DNA from: Rhodospirillaceae bacterium UBA1479
Lineage (GTDB): Bacteria > Pseudomonadota > Alphaproteobacteria > Rhodospirillales > Casp-alpha2
NCBI GenBank assembly: GCA_002325375.1
Contig: DCRZ01000008.1
Location: 293,365-357,364 of the forward strand
Length of the DNA: 64,000 nucleotides
Reading direction: 5' to 3'
The notes beneath the pieces were generated by a model. That model searched no databases. It was given only the letters and a program-made list of their open reading frames with translations, and was not told the DNA's origin. This document shows, in pieces, positions 45,049 to 52,845 of this stretch (the first letter of the stretch is position 1; each line of letters starts with the position of its first letter). The position numbers and the translations under genes are program-made.

Positions 45049-46083
45049 CTATTCGTCAAAGAGTTCATCCGCCGATTGATCCTTGGTGAAGCCAAGCGCC
45101 TTCCAGGTCTCGGCCATATGCGGCGGTAACGGCGCCACGACGTCGATCAGACGGCCTGAGGGATGTTTGATGACGATTCGCCGGGCGTGCAGATGCAGCA
45201 TACGGATTTTCACCGGCAAGTCGGGAAACGCTTCTGCGCCCCCATACTTGCCGTCACCCAGGATCGGCGTTTCCATGGCCAGGGCATGGGCGCGGAGTTG
45301 GTGTGTGCGCCCCGTAACCGGCTCCATCGCAAGCCAGGCCGCCGCCTTGCGGCCGACCCGGTCGACGATGCGGTAGAGCGTTTCCGCCCGTTTGGCGTCC
45401 TCGGCCTCGGCGTCCATCTTTTCCTGCCCACCGGCGCCGCGCTTCTTGCCCAGCTTCAGGCGGATTCGTCCCTGGGCGATTTCCGGCACCCCCGCGACAG
45501 CCGCCCAATAGAGCTTGCGGATGGTCTTGCGGCGGAACCCTTCGGTCACCCAGCGCGCGGCGGCACGGGTGCGCGCCAGAACCAGAACGCCCGAGGTATC
45601 CTTGTCCAGACGATGAGTCAGGCGTGGCCGTTCCGCCGCATCAAAGCGGAGCCCGTCGAGCATGGCATCCAGATGGTTGCTGAGCCCCGATCCGCCCTGC
45701 ACGGCCAAGCCGGCCGGCTTGTCCAGCACCAGAATTTCATCATCACGATAGATCACACGGGCCTGCAGGTCCTTGATCTCGCCGGCTGAAATCTTGGGAG
45801 CGGGCTTCGGCGCCGGTTTCGTCGCGGTCAACGCGCGGTTTCTGACCCCCTCGCCACCCGGCCGCAGGCTTGGCGGCAGGCGAACCTCCTGGCCGGCCTC
45901 CAGGCGCGTACCCGTCTTGGCGCGGTGGCCGTCAATTCTGATCTGCCCGGTGCGCAACAGCTTCTGGACCTGCCCGAACGGCAGGTCGGGGAGATGCTGT
46001 TTCAGCCAGCGATCGAGACGCAGGCCGTCCTCATCGGCCGAGACGGTCTGCCCCTTGGCATCAGGTGGCGGCGTATCGGCCAT
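45049..46083 (-). CDS. rluC: RluA-family large-subunit 23S rRNA pseudouridine synthase (RluC-like)
   Basis: A 344-residue pseudouridine synthase. An S4 RNA-binding domain (LRLDRWLKQHLPDLPFGQVQKLLRTGQIRIDGHRAKTGTRLEAGQEV) precedes the catalytic domain. The catalytic aspartate is in RLTHRLDKDTSGVLVLAR, with further motifs ILVLDKPAGLAVQGG and EPVTGRTHQLRAHALAMETPILGDGKYGG. RluC modifies three sites of 23S rRNA; target sites here are inferred. ATG 46083 overlaps the crcB stop (TGATG); an in-frame GTG directly precedes it. It is the end gene of the degP/Q-rarA-crcB-rluC string. Confidence 0.92.
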   Translation of the reverse strand: MADTPPPDAKGQTVSADEDGLRLDRWLKQHLPDLPFGQVQKLLRTGQIRIDGHRAKTGTRLEAGQEVRLPPSLRPGGEGVRNRALTATKPAPKPAPKISAGEIKDLQARVIYRDDEILVLDKPAGLAVQGGSGLSNHLDAMLDGLRFDAAERPRLTHRLDKDTSGVLVLARTRAAARWVTEGFRRKTIRKLYWAAVAGVPEIAQGRIRLKLGKKRGAGGQEKMDAEAEDAKRAETLYRIVDRVGRKAAAWLAMEPVTGRTHQLRAHALAMETPILGDGKYGGAEAFPDLPVKIRMLHLHARRIVIKHPSGRLIDVVAPLPPHMAETWKALGFTKDQSADELFDE

Positions 46084-46460
46084 CACAGAACCTGACGCAA
46101 CATGGCCATCCCGGCCCAGAAGCCGAAAATGCAGAGCACGACCGAACCGCCGATATAGATGGCCGCAGCCCCGATTTGCCCACGATCGATCAAGGTATAG
46201 GAATCCAGCGAGAATGTGGAAAAGGTCGTGAAGGCCCCCAACATGCCGACCACCAGGAAGGCCCGCATTTCCGGCGGCGGCGACCAGTACAGGGCACTGA
46301 TTTCGATCAGCGCGCCCAGCACGAAAGACCCCACGAGGTTAACCGTGAAGGTTCCCCAGGGAAACCCATGGCCCAACTGGCTGCCCACGGCGTTCATCAC
46401 CAGGAACCGCCCGACAGCGCCCACGGCGCCGCCCATCGCCACGGCAAACAGCATCTTCAT
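46083..46460 (-). CDS. crcB: Fluoride efflux channel CrcB/Fluc
   Basis: A 125-residue protein with four membrane helices. Conserved Fluc motifs are present: GGAVGAVGRFLV in TM1, GTFTVNLVGSFVLG in TM2 with the conserved asparagine, and the TM3 break GAFTTFSTFSLD with the paired phenylalanines that line the fluoride pores. It works as an antiparallel dimer exporting fluoride. It overlaps rluC by one base. No fluoride riboswitch (crcB motif) was recognised in the 50-bp upstream gap, so control is probably by the upstream genes. Confidence 0.95.
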   Translation of the reverse strand: MKMLFAVAMGGAVGAVGRFLVMNAVGSQLGHGFPWGTFTVNLVGSFVLGALIEISALYWSPPPEMRAFLVVGMLGAFTTFSTFSLDSYTLIDRGQIGAAAIYIGGSVVLCIFGFWAGMAMLRQVL

Positions 46461-46510
46461 CGCAGGTTCCCTGTCATTACTCCGGTCCTTGCCCCCGTTC
46501 GGCGCTCAAT

Positions 46511-47827
46511 CTACTCCGAAGACGAACCGCCGTCGTCCCCCTTGGTTCGCTGGCGGCGTAATTTGTCCCAATAAGCCAAGCGCTTGGTGATCTCGCGCTC
46601 AAACCCCAGGTCGCGTGGCGAATACAACCGTGCGCGCGCCATGCCGTCGGGAAAATAGTTCTGGCCGGAAAACCCATCCTCGGCATCGTGGTCATAGGCG
46701 TAGTCCTTGCCGTAGTCCAGGTCCTTCATCAGCTTGGTCGGGGCGTTGAGAATGTGTTTCGGCGGCATCAGGGAGCCGGTTTCCCGCGCCATGCGGCGGG
46801 CGGCTTTCTCGGCCTTGTAGAGGGCGTTGGATTTCGGCGCGGTGGCCAGATAGGCGACCGCCTGAACCAGGGCCAGTTCGCCTTCGGGCGAGCCCAGGCG
46901 CTCATAGGTGTCCCAGGCGGCCAGGGCTTGCGGCAGGGCCTGCGGATCGGCCAAACCGATGTCCTCGGACGCGAAGCGAACCAACCGGCGGGCGACGTAG
47001 AGCGGGTCCTCCCCCCCTTCGAGCATGCGCGCGAACCAGTACAGTGCCGCATCGACGTCCGAGCCGCGCAGCGACTTGTGCAGCGCCGAGATCAGGTTGT
47101 AATGGCTTTCCTGCCCCTTGTCATAAAGCGGCATGCGCTTCTGCACGGCGGCGGCCAGATCGGCGGGATCGAGCGGCGCCGTCAGCCCCATGGCGTCCAG
47201 GTTCTCGACCATGTTCAACAAATAGCGTCCGTCACCGTCGGCCATAGCGGCCATCGCCTGACGGGCGTCGGCATCCAGCGGCAGCGGATGGCCCAATTCG
47301 ACCTCGGCCCGGGCCATCAATTCCTCAAGCGCGCCTGCATCCAGACGATTGAGCACCAACACCTGGGCGCGCGACAGCAAGGCCGGGTTCAGTTCGAACG
47401 ACGGGTTTTCCGTCGTCGCTCCGATCAGGACCACCGTGCCGTCCTCGACATAGGGCAGGAAACCGTCCTGTTGGGCCCGGTTGAAGCGGTGGATCTCGTC
47501 GATGAACAGCAAGGTCCCCTGCCCCATCCGGCGGCGTTCCTTGGCCCGGTCGAACACCTTACGCAGGTCGGCGACACCGGAAAACACCGCCGACAGGGGC
47601 TCGAAATGCAGGGAGACATGATCGGCCAGAAGCCGCGCCAGGGTCGTCTTCCCCGTGCCGGGCGGCCCCCAGAACACGATGGAGGTCAGCTTGCCGGCCT
47701 TGACCGCGCGGCCGATGAAACCGTCGGGACCGGTCAGATGAGTCTGGCCGACGACCTCGGCGATGGTTTTTGGCCGCAGGCGATCGGCCAGCGGGCGCGG
47801 TGATTGGCTTTCGAAAAGCGTGCTCAC
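46511..47827 (-). CDS. rarA: Replication-associated recombination protein RarA (MgsA)
   Basis: A 438-residue AAA+ ATPase of the RarA/Mgs1/WRNIP1 family. Walker A is GPPGTGKTTLARLLADH, Walker B LLFIDEIHRFNRAQQD, and sensor 1 ATTENPSFELNPALLSR. The C-terminal tetramerisation domain has YWFARMLEGGEDPLYVARRLVRFASEDIGLADPQAL and the LGSPEGELALVQAVAYLATAPKSNA stretch. It acts at stalled replication forks. GTG 47827 overlaps the degP/Q stop (GTGA), so it is translationally coupled to the protease gene. Confidence 0.96.
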   Translation of the reverse strand: MSTLFESQSPRPLADRLRPKTIAEVVGQTHLTGPDGFIGRAVKAGKLTSIVFWGPPGTGKTTLARLLADHVSLHFEPLSAVFSGVADLRKVFDRAKERRRMGQGTLLFIDEIHRFNRAQQDGFLPYVEDGTVVLIGATTENPSFELNPALLSRAQVLVLNRLDAGALEELMARAEVELGHPLPLDADARQAMAAMADGDGRYLLNMVENLDAMGLTAPLDPADLAAAVQKRMPLYDKGQESHYNLISALHKSLRGSDVDAALYWFARMLEGGEDPLYVARRLVRFASEDIGLADPQALPQALAAWDTYERLGSPEGELALVQAVAYLATAPKSNALYKAEKAARRMARETGSLMPPKHILNAPTKLMKDLDYGKDYAYDHDAEDGFSGQNYFPDGMARARLYSPRDLGFEREITKRLAYWDKLRRQRTKGDDGGSSSE

Positions 47828-49275
47828 CCTTCGAACCGCTCGGTGATCTCGCGGCCCTGGCGTTCGATCGTAATTTCCCAGGCCGGCGCTTGCTTCGAGA
47901 ACACGGTCAACAGGTCACGGACCAACCCGATATCGGAGCCGTTGACCCGTTTCACGAAATCGCCGGGGCGCAGGCCGATCTTGTCGGCCGGCGCACCACG
48001 CCGGATCTGCAGCACCATGACCCCTCGCTTGAAGGTATCAACGCCCAATTCATCGCCCAGCGCCGGCGACATGTTGACGACCACGGCTCCCGTGAGCGGA
48101 TGACGGCCGGCCAATTCGGATTTGTTGCGGGCGGGGAATTCCACCGGCGCCTCGATTTCCAGCTTGAGCGCCTCCAGACGGCCCTGACGCCAGATGCGCA
48201 GCGGCACGGTCTCGCCCAGCGGCGTCGTCGCGACACGGAACTTGAGCGCCGTCGTGTCCCGCACCTCATGGCCGTTGACGGCCAGGATGATATCGCCGCG
48301 CTTGATTCCCGCACGGTCGGCGGCGGAGGCCGGATAGACGTCCTCGATAATGACCCCGCCGGGCCGGTCGAGACCCAAAGAGTTGGCGATATCCGTCGTC
48401 ACCGGCCGACCCGCGGCGCCGATCCACGGGCGCACCAGCCGCCCGCCCTTGACCACACCGTTGACCACGGCGCGCACCATGTTGGACGGAATCGCGAAAC
48501 CGATACCCAGGGAGCCCCCGGTCTTGGAATAGATCGCCGTGTTGATGCCAAGCAGACGGCCGTCGAGCCCGACCAGCGCACCACCCGAGTTGCCCGGGTT
48601 GATGGCCGCGTCCGTCTGAATGAAGAAGTTCAAATCCGTTCCGGCGTTGGCCATCTGGGTCCGCGCCAGGGCCGAGACGATGCCGCTGGTCACCGTTTGC
48701 CCGACGCCGAAGGGATTGCCGATGGCCAGCACGAGATCACCGACCTTGATCGAATCGGAGTCGGCAAGATCCAGGACAGGCAGATCAGCCGGCGCCCCTT
48801 CCAACCGCAGAACCGCCAGGTCCGTGCGCTCGTCTGTGCCGATGATCTTGGCTTCGAACTCGCGCCGGTCGTGCAGCACGACCTTGATCTCATCCGCCCC
48901 TTCGATGACGTGATTGTTGGTGACGATCAGGCCGTCGGCCCGCACGATGACGCCGGAGCCCAGGGAATTCTGCACCCTCTCACGCGGCTGCTGCCCGAAT
49001 TTATCGCCCAGGTTGGGGCCGAGAAAACGCTGGAAAAAGGGGTCGTCGAACAGGGTCGTGCGACGGCGCTGTACCGTCTTGGCCGTGAAGATGTTGACCA
49101 CCGCGGGAGCGGCCTGCTCAACCACCGGGGCATAAGACAACATGACCTGGTCACGGTTGTCCGGGACCTCGCGCCCTGCGGATTGGGCATGGGCCTCCGG
49201 CGCAGCCAAGGCAATACCCAGGCTGAGAACGACACCAAGAACGGACGGACGGGCCAGGATCGACATCATCGGCAA
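47824..49275 (-). CDS. Do-family periplasmic serine protease (DegP/DegQ type)
   Basis: A 483-residue HtrA protease. A signal peptide is visible (cleavage near AHA-QS). The catalytic triad is His122 (VTNNHVIEG), Asp152 (DERTDLAVLRL) and Ser230 (INPGNSGGAL). Two PDZ domains follow (GVIIEDVYPASAADRAGIKRGDIILAVNGHE and GVMVLQIRRGAPADKIGLRPGDFVKRVNG), a DegP/DegQ layout. TTG 49275 has GGAG at six bases; ATG 49269 is the alternative. It lies downstream of the ribosomal operon terminator and heads the string degP/Q-rarA-crcB-rluC. Confidence 0.94.
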   Translation of the reverse strand: MPMMSILARPSVLGVVLSLGIALAAPEAHAQSAGREVPDNRDQVMLSYAPVVEQAAPAVVNIFTAKTVQRRRTTLFDDPFFQRFLGPNLGDKFGQQPRERVQNSLGSGVIVRADGLIVTNNHVIEGADEIKVVLHDRREFEAKIIGTDERTDLAVLRLEGAPADLPVLDLADSDSIKVGDLVLAIGNPFGVGQTVTSGIVSALARTQMANAGTDLNFFIQTDAAINPGNSGGALVGLDGRLLGINTAIYSKTGGSLGIGFAIPSNMVRAVVNGVVKGGRLVRPWIGAAGRPVTTDIANSLGLDRPGGVIIEDVYPASAADRAGIKRGDIILAVNGHEVRDTTALKFRVATTPLGETVPLRIWRQGRLEALKLEIEAPVEFPARNKSELAGRHPLTGAVVVNMSPALGDELGVDTFKRGVMVLQIRRGAPADKIGLRPGDFVKRVNGSDIGLVRDLLTVFSKQAPAWEITIERQGREITERFEG

Positions 49276-49388
49276 GAGAGACTCCAGGATCAGGTGTGCG
49301 GGACGGCCGAAACCGTGTTCATAGCAGGATTTAGCCCATTTGTGGCGTGGTCAAGGCCTGCCCGCGCGCACGACAGGCCGCAAAACGA

Positions 49389-49414
49389 AAAAGCGCGGCC
49401 GAAGCCGCGCTTTT
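49389..49414 (-). terminator. Intrinsic terminator of the ribosomal protein operon
   Basis: AAAAGCGCGGC (49389-49399) pairs perfectly with GCCGCGCTTTT (49404-49414); on the minus strand the loop is TTCG and a T run follows. It lies 30 bp after the rplQ stop and before the degP/Q gene. Confidence 0.92.
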
Positions 49415-49443
49415 CCAAATTCTCGGCTGAGCCGACGACATCC

Positions 49444-49872
49444 CTATTCCAGGGCGTCCGCCGCTTCCATTTCCGCAGCGTGACGGGCCTTGTCTTCGGC
49501 GCCCTTGGCGTCCGGGTCGCGGTCGACAAGTTCAATCACAGCCATCGGGGCCGCGTCGCCGTGGCGGAAACCCGCCTTCAGCACGCGGGTATAGCCACCC
49601 GGGCGGTCCTTGTAGCGCTCAGCCAGCGTGCCGAACAGCTTGGCCACGGCGGCATCGTCCTGCAGGAAGGACACAGCCTGACGCCGCTGATGCAGCGAAC
49701 CCTTCTTGCCCAGGGAGATCATGCGGTCGGCGAACCGGCGCAGTTCCTTGGCCTTGGGCAGGGTCGTGGTGATCTGTTCGTGGATGATCAGCGACGCCGC
49801 CATGTTGGAGAACATGGCCTTGCGATGGCTGGCGGTGCGGTTGAGTTTGCGGTATCCGCTGCGGTGTCTCAT
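49444..49872 (-). CDS. rplQ: 50S ribosomal protein L17
   Basis: A 142-residue L17: MRHRSGYRKLNRTASHRKAMFSNMAASLIIHEQITTTLPKAKELRRFADRMI, then YTRVLKAGFRHGDAAPMAVIELVDRD. An acidic C-terminal tail of about 20 residues (DPDAKGAEDKARHAAEMEAADALE) is longer than in E. coli. It is the last gene of the alpha part of the cluster, 136 bp downstream of rpoA, and is followed by a strong terminator. Confidence 0.97.
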   Translation of the reverse strand: MRHRSGYRKLNRTASHRKAMFSNMAASLIIHEQITTTLPKAKELRRFADRMISLGKKGSLHQRRQAVSFLQDDAAVAKLFGTLAERYKDRPGGYTRVLKAGFRHGDAAPMAVIELVDRDPDAKGAEDKARHAAEMEAADALE

Positions 49873-50008
49873 GTCAGGCTCCTTTTTTCAGTTATTCGCC
49901 CGGGCGTGCCATTTTACCCCCTGGGGCGCCCGGCCAGCCGATGATCGGATGACCGGGGTGGTTCTTTAAGTCGGAACGGCGCGCCGGGGTTACCGACGCG
50001 CCGCCGGA
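49873..50008 (-). other. Structured rpoA-rplQ gap
   Basis: The 136-bp gap holds two inverted repeats. CCGGGCG (49900-49906) pairs with CGCCCGG (49927-49933), and GGCGCG (49978-49983) pairs with CGCGCC (49997-50002). Neither is followed by a T run on the minus strand, so read-through into rplQ is expected. They may be RNA processing sites. Confidence 0.5.
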
Positions 50009-51025
50009 TCAAAAGGGATCTTCCAGTTTCTTGGCCAGTTCCTCGATGTTCTCGGGCGGCCAGGCGGCAATTTCCATGCCCAGATGCAGCCCCATGGAGG
50101 CCAGAACTTCCTTGATTTCGTTCAAGGACTTGCGGCCGAAGTTGGGCGTGCGCAGCATGTCGGCTTCGGTCTTCTGAACCAGGTCGCCGATGTAAATGAT
50201 GTTGTCGTTCTTCAGGCAGTTGGCCGAACGCACGGACAGTTCCAATTCGTCGACCTTGCGCAGAAGGTTCTTGTTGAACGGCAGGTCTTCCTGCTGCGCT
50301 TCCTCGCGGGCATGTTCCGGCTCGTCGAAGTTGATGAACAACTGCAACTGGTCCTGCAGAATGCGGGCGGCGAGCGCCACCGCGTCTTCCGGCGTGACGG
50401 AACCGTTGGTCGTGACAACCAAGGACAGCTTGTCATGGTCGGTGACCTGGCCGACGCGGGTATTGTCGACCTTGTAGGCGACCTTGCGGACCGGCGAATA
50501 AACGGCATCGATGGGGATCAGGCCGATCGGGCTATCTTCGGCGCGGTGCTGGCTGGCCGGCACGTAGCCCTTCCCGGTTTCCACGGTCAATTCCATGTTC
50601 AGCTTGCCGTCACGGTCCAGGTGGCACAGCACCAGGTCCGGATCCATGACTTCGATGTCCGCACCCGTATCAATCATGCCGGCGGTCACGATGCAGGGCC
50701 CATCGGCCTTCAGCGTCATCCGCTTCGGCCCCTGTGCCTGCATGCGCAGGCCCAAGGACTTGATGTTGAGAACGATATCGGTCACGTCTTCGCGCACGCC
50801 GGGAATCGACGAGAATTCATGCAGCACGCCGTCGATCTGGATCGACGTGACCGCGGCACCCTGCAGCGACGACAGCAGGATACGCCGCAGCGCATTGCCC
50901 AGGGTCAGGCCGAAACCGCGTTCCAGCGGTTCAGCGACGATGGTCGCCTGGCGCAGCGGGTCGACGCCCGGGTTGATGTCGAGCTTGTTCGGTTTAATAA
51001 GTTCTTGCCAATTTTTCTGAATCAC
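50009..51025 (-). CDS. rpoA: RNA polymerase alpha subunit
   Basis: A 338-residue alpha subunit. The N-terminal dimerisation domain includes EPLERGFGLTLGNALRRILLSSLQGAAVTSIQIDGVLHEFSSIPGVREDVTDIVLNIKSL. The C-terminal domain has LELSVRSANCLKNDNIIYIGDLVQKTEADMLRTPNFGRKSLNEIKEVLASMGLHLGM, where the conserved arginine and asparagine contact UP elements and activators. Gene order rpsM-rpsK-rpoA-rplQ is standard for alphaproteobacteria; rpsD (S4) is absent from the cluster. A structured 154-bp gap precedes it. Confidence 0.98.
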   Translation of the reverse strand: MIQKNWQELIKPNKLDINPGVDPLRQATIVAEPLERGFGLTLGNALRRILLSSLQGAAVTSIQIDGVLHEFSSIPGVREDVTDIVLNIKSLGLRMQAQGPKRMTLKADGPCIVTAGMIDTGADIEVMDPDLVLCHLDRDGKLNMELTVETGKGYVPASQHRAEDSPIGLIPIDAVYSPVRKVAYKVDNTRVGQVTDHDKLSLVVTTNGSVTPEDAVALAARILQDQLQLFINFDEPEHAREEAQQEDLPFNKNLLRKVDELELSVRSANCLKNDNIIYIGDLVQKTEADMLRTPNFGRKSLNEIKEVLASMGLHLGMEIAAWPPENIEELAKKLEDPF

Positions 51026-51054
51026 GTCAGTGACCTCGCGTTCACTTGAACCAT

Positions 51055-51158
51055 CGTCAGGGACCGTTGCCGGGCGGTCCCCATTTCATTGTGTTCCCAA
51101 GCGGCATAAGCGGCCTGCGGCCGGGAACCCGGGCAGCGGCCGATCGGAGCCCCTGACG
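51055..51158 (-). other. Structured leader between rpsK and rpoA
   Basis: In the 154-bp gap CGTCAGGG (51055-51062) can pair with CCCTGACG (51151-51158), enclosing a nested hairpin GGGACCG (51060-51066) / CGGTCCC (51075-51081) that competes with it for bases 51060-51062. The overlap suggests two alternative folds. Confidence 0.5.
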
Positions 51159-51179
51159 GCCGTTTGCCCGCAGGAGGAA

Positions 51180-51572
51180 CTATACCCGGCGGCGTTTCCG
51201 CGGACGGCAGCCGTTGTGCGGGATCGGCGTCACGTCACGAATGGCGGTGATGGTGAACCCGATCGCCTGCAAAGCCCGCAGGGCGGATTCACGACCGGAA
51301 CCCGGCCCCTTAACCTCGACATCGAGGGTCTTCATGCCGTGTTCCTGCGCCTTCTTGCCGGCGTCTTCACCAGCGACCTGCGCCGCATAGGGGGTCGATT
51401 TACGCGACCCTTTGAACCCCATGGAACCGGCCGACGACCAGGCAATGGCGTTGCCCTGTGCATCGGAGATGGTGATCATGGTGTTGTTGAACGTGGAATT
51501 GATATGCGCCACGCCGGAGGCGATGTTCTTACGCTCGCGGCGCCGCGGGCGGGCTGTTGCTGCCTTAGCCAT
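51180..51572 (-). CDS. rpsK: 30S ribosomal protein S11
   Basis: A 130-residue S11: RERKNIASGVAHINSTFNNTMITISDAQGNAIAWSSAGSMGFKGSRKSTPYAAQVAGEDAGKKAQEHGMKTLDVEVKGPGSGRESALRAL and the conserved end DVTPIPHNGCRPRKRRRV. Binds 16S rRNA on the 30S platform. It lies 24 bp after rpsM and before a 154-bp structured gap leading to rpoA. Confidence 0.98.
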   Translation of the reverse strand: MAKAATARPRRRERKNIASGVAHINSTFNNTMITISDAQGNAIAWSSAGSMGFKGSRKSTPYAAQVAGEDAGKKAQEHGMKTLDVEVKGPGSGRESALRALQAIGFTITAIRDVTPIPHNGCRPRKRRRV

Positions 51573-51596
51573 AACTTAAAATCCTTGCCCTAGCCG

Positions 51597-51965
51597 TTAT
51601 TTCTTCTTACCCGCGATGGCCTTTGCCGGGCCTTTGCGGGTGCGCGCGTTGGTATGAGTACGCTGTCCGCGCACGGGCAGGCCGCGACGATGGCGGAGAC
51701 CGCGGTAACAGCCCAGGTCCATCAAACGTTTGATGTTCATGGCCGTTTCGCGGCGGAGGTCGCCTTCGACCTGGAAGTCACGGTCGATGGTCTCGCGAAC
51801 CCGCGCGACCTCGTCTTCCGTCAGTTCATTGACGCGCCGGTCCAGGGGGATTCCGACACTGTCACAAATCTTCCGCGCTGACGTGCGGCCAATGCCATGA
51901 ATATAGGTCAAGGCAATCACCACCCGTTTCGCCGTCGGAATATTAACACCCGCAATACGCGCCAA
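51597..51965 (-). CDS. rpsM: 30S ribosomal protein S13
   Basis: A 122-residue S13 with MARIAGVNIPTAKRVVIALTYIHGIGRTSARKICDSVGI and the C-terminal basic tail RGLRHRRGLPVRGQRTHTNARTRKGPAKAIAGKKK that contacts the P-site tRNA and the A-site finger. A 231-bp gap with an 11-bp inverted repeat separates it from adk, so it may have its own promoter. Confidence 0.98.
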   Translation of the reverse strand: MARIAGVNIPTAKRVVIALTYIHGIGRTSARKICDSVGIPLDRRVNELTEDEVARVRETIDRDFQVEGDLRRETAMNIKRLMDLGCYRGLRHRRGLPVRGQRTHTNARTRKGPAKAIAGKKK

Positions 51966-51998
51966 GGCTTTCGCTCCTCACGTTCGACAAAAAACTCA

Positions 51999-52038
51999 AG
52001 AGCAAGTCCCCGCTCCGTAGAATCACCGGACTTGCTCT
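51999..52038. repeat. 11-bp perfect inverted repeat in the adk-rpsM gap
   Basis: AGAGCAAGTCC (51999-52009) pairs with GGACTTGCTCT (52028-52038) across 18 bases. In the minus-strand RNA it forms a hairpin about 35-75 bases upstream of rpsM. The gap also holds CCCCCA/TGGGGG at 52155-52174 just after adk. Together these may terminate, process or attenuate the transcript between the spc and alpha parts. Confidence 0.6.
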
Positions 52039-52194
52039 AACTCGTTGTATTCAAGGCAAAAACGTCGCAACGAACGGTTCCGTGCGTTCGAATTCGCCTG
52101 GAAATTTTCAAAATCCGCCGGGCCTGAAAAGAGGCGCGATTATAGGCACTTGCGCCCCCAAGTCAACCTGGGGGAAAGGCCTTTTTCACACCCC

Positions 52195-52845
52195 TCACGC
52201 CTGACCGATTACTCCTTTCAGCTGGGCCGTCACAGCGTCGATGTCGGCCATGCCGTCAACGTCGTGCAGAAGCCCTTGGTCCTTGTAGTAAGCCAGGATC
52301 GGCGCGGTCTGGGCATGATAGGCGTCCAGACGGTTCCGCACCGTCCCCTCGTTGTCGTCGGCACGGCGGGTAAACTCCGTCGCACCGCATTTGTCGCACA
52401 CGCCATCCTTGGCGGGCTTTTCGAATTCGTCGTGGTACCCCTTGCCGCATTTGGCGCAGGTGTAGCGACCGGTGATTCGCTTGACCATGGCGTCGTCGTC
52501 AACGGCCAGCTCGATCACGTGGTCGAGGCTCAATCCCTTGTCGGCAAGCATGGCGGCCAGGGCTTCGGCCTGCGGCACGGTGCGCGGAAAGCCGTCCAGA
52601 ATGAACCCCTTCGCGCAATCAGCCTGCTCGATCCGTGCTGCGATCATGTCGATGATCAGGTTGTCGGGGACCAGGTCACCGCGGGCCATGATCTCTTTCG
52701 CCTTGTTGCCGAGGTCGCTGCCAGAGGCAACAGCGGCACGCAGCATGTCACCGGTCGACAATTGAACAAGCCCGTAAGCCTCCTCAAGTCGCTTCGACTG
52801 CGTCCCCTTGCCCGCACCCGGCGGCCCCATCAGCAACAGAATCAT
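52195..52845 (-). CDS. adk: Adenylate kinase (zinc-type lid)
   Basis: A 216-residue adenylate kinase converting ATP and AMP to two ADP. The P-loop is GPPGAGKGTQSKRLEE, the NMP fold DGFPRTVPQAEAL, and the lid has two CxxC pairs (CAKCGKGYHDEF and CDKCGATEF), so it should bind zinc. ATG 52845 overlaps the secY stop (TAATG). A longer frame running into secY is a shadow. The position in the spc operon after secY is conserved across bacteria. Confidence 0.97.
   Translation of the reverse strand: MILLLMGPPGAGKGTQSKRLEEAYGLVQLSTGDMLRAAVASGSDLGNKAKEIMARGDLVPDNLIIDMIAARIEQADCAKGFILDGFPRTVPQAEALAAMLADKGLSLDHVIELAVDDDAMVKRITGRYTCAKCGKGYHDEFEKPAKDGVCDKCGATEFTRRADDNEGTVRNRLDAYHAQTAPILAYYKDQGLLHDVDGMADIDAVTAQLKGVIGQA

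Noticed and set aside
44896..45129. A 77-codon plus-strand frame at the rluC end
   Set aside because: Overlaps the conserved C-terminus of rluC on the other strand and has no ribosome binding site.
47770..49944. A 724-codon plus-strand open frame across rarA, degP/Q and rplQ
   Set aside because: It is antisense to three clearly conserved genes and has arginine-, glycine- and histidine-rich low-complexity sequence, as expected from GC-rich codon bias. No family features or start signals.
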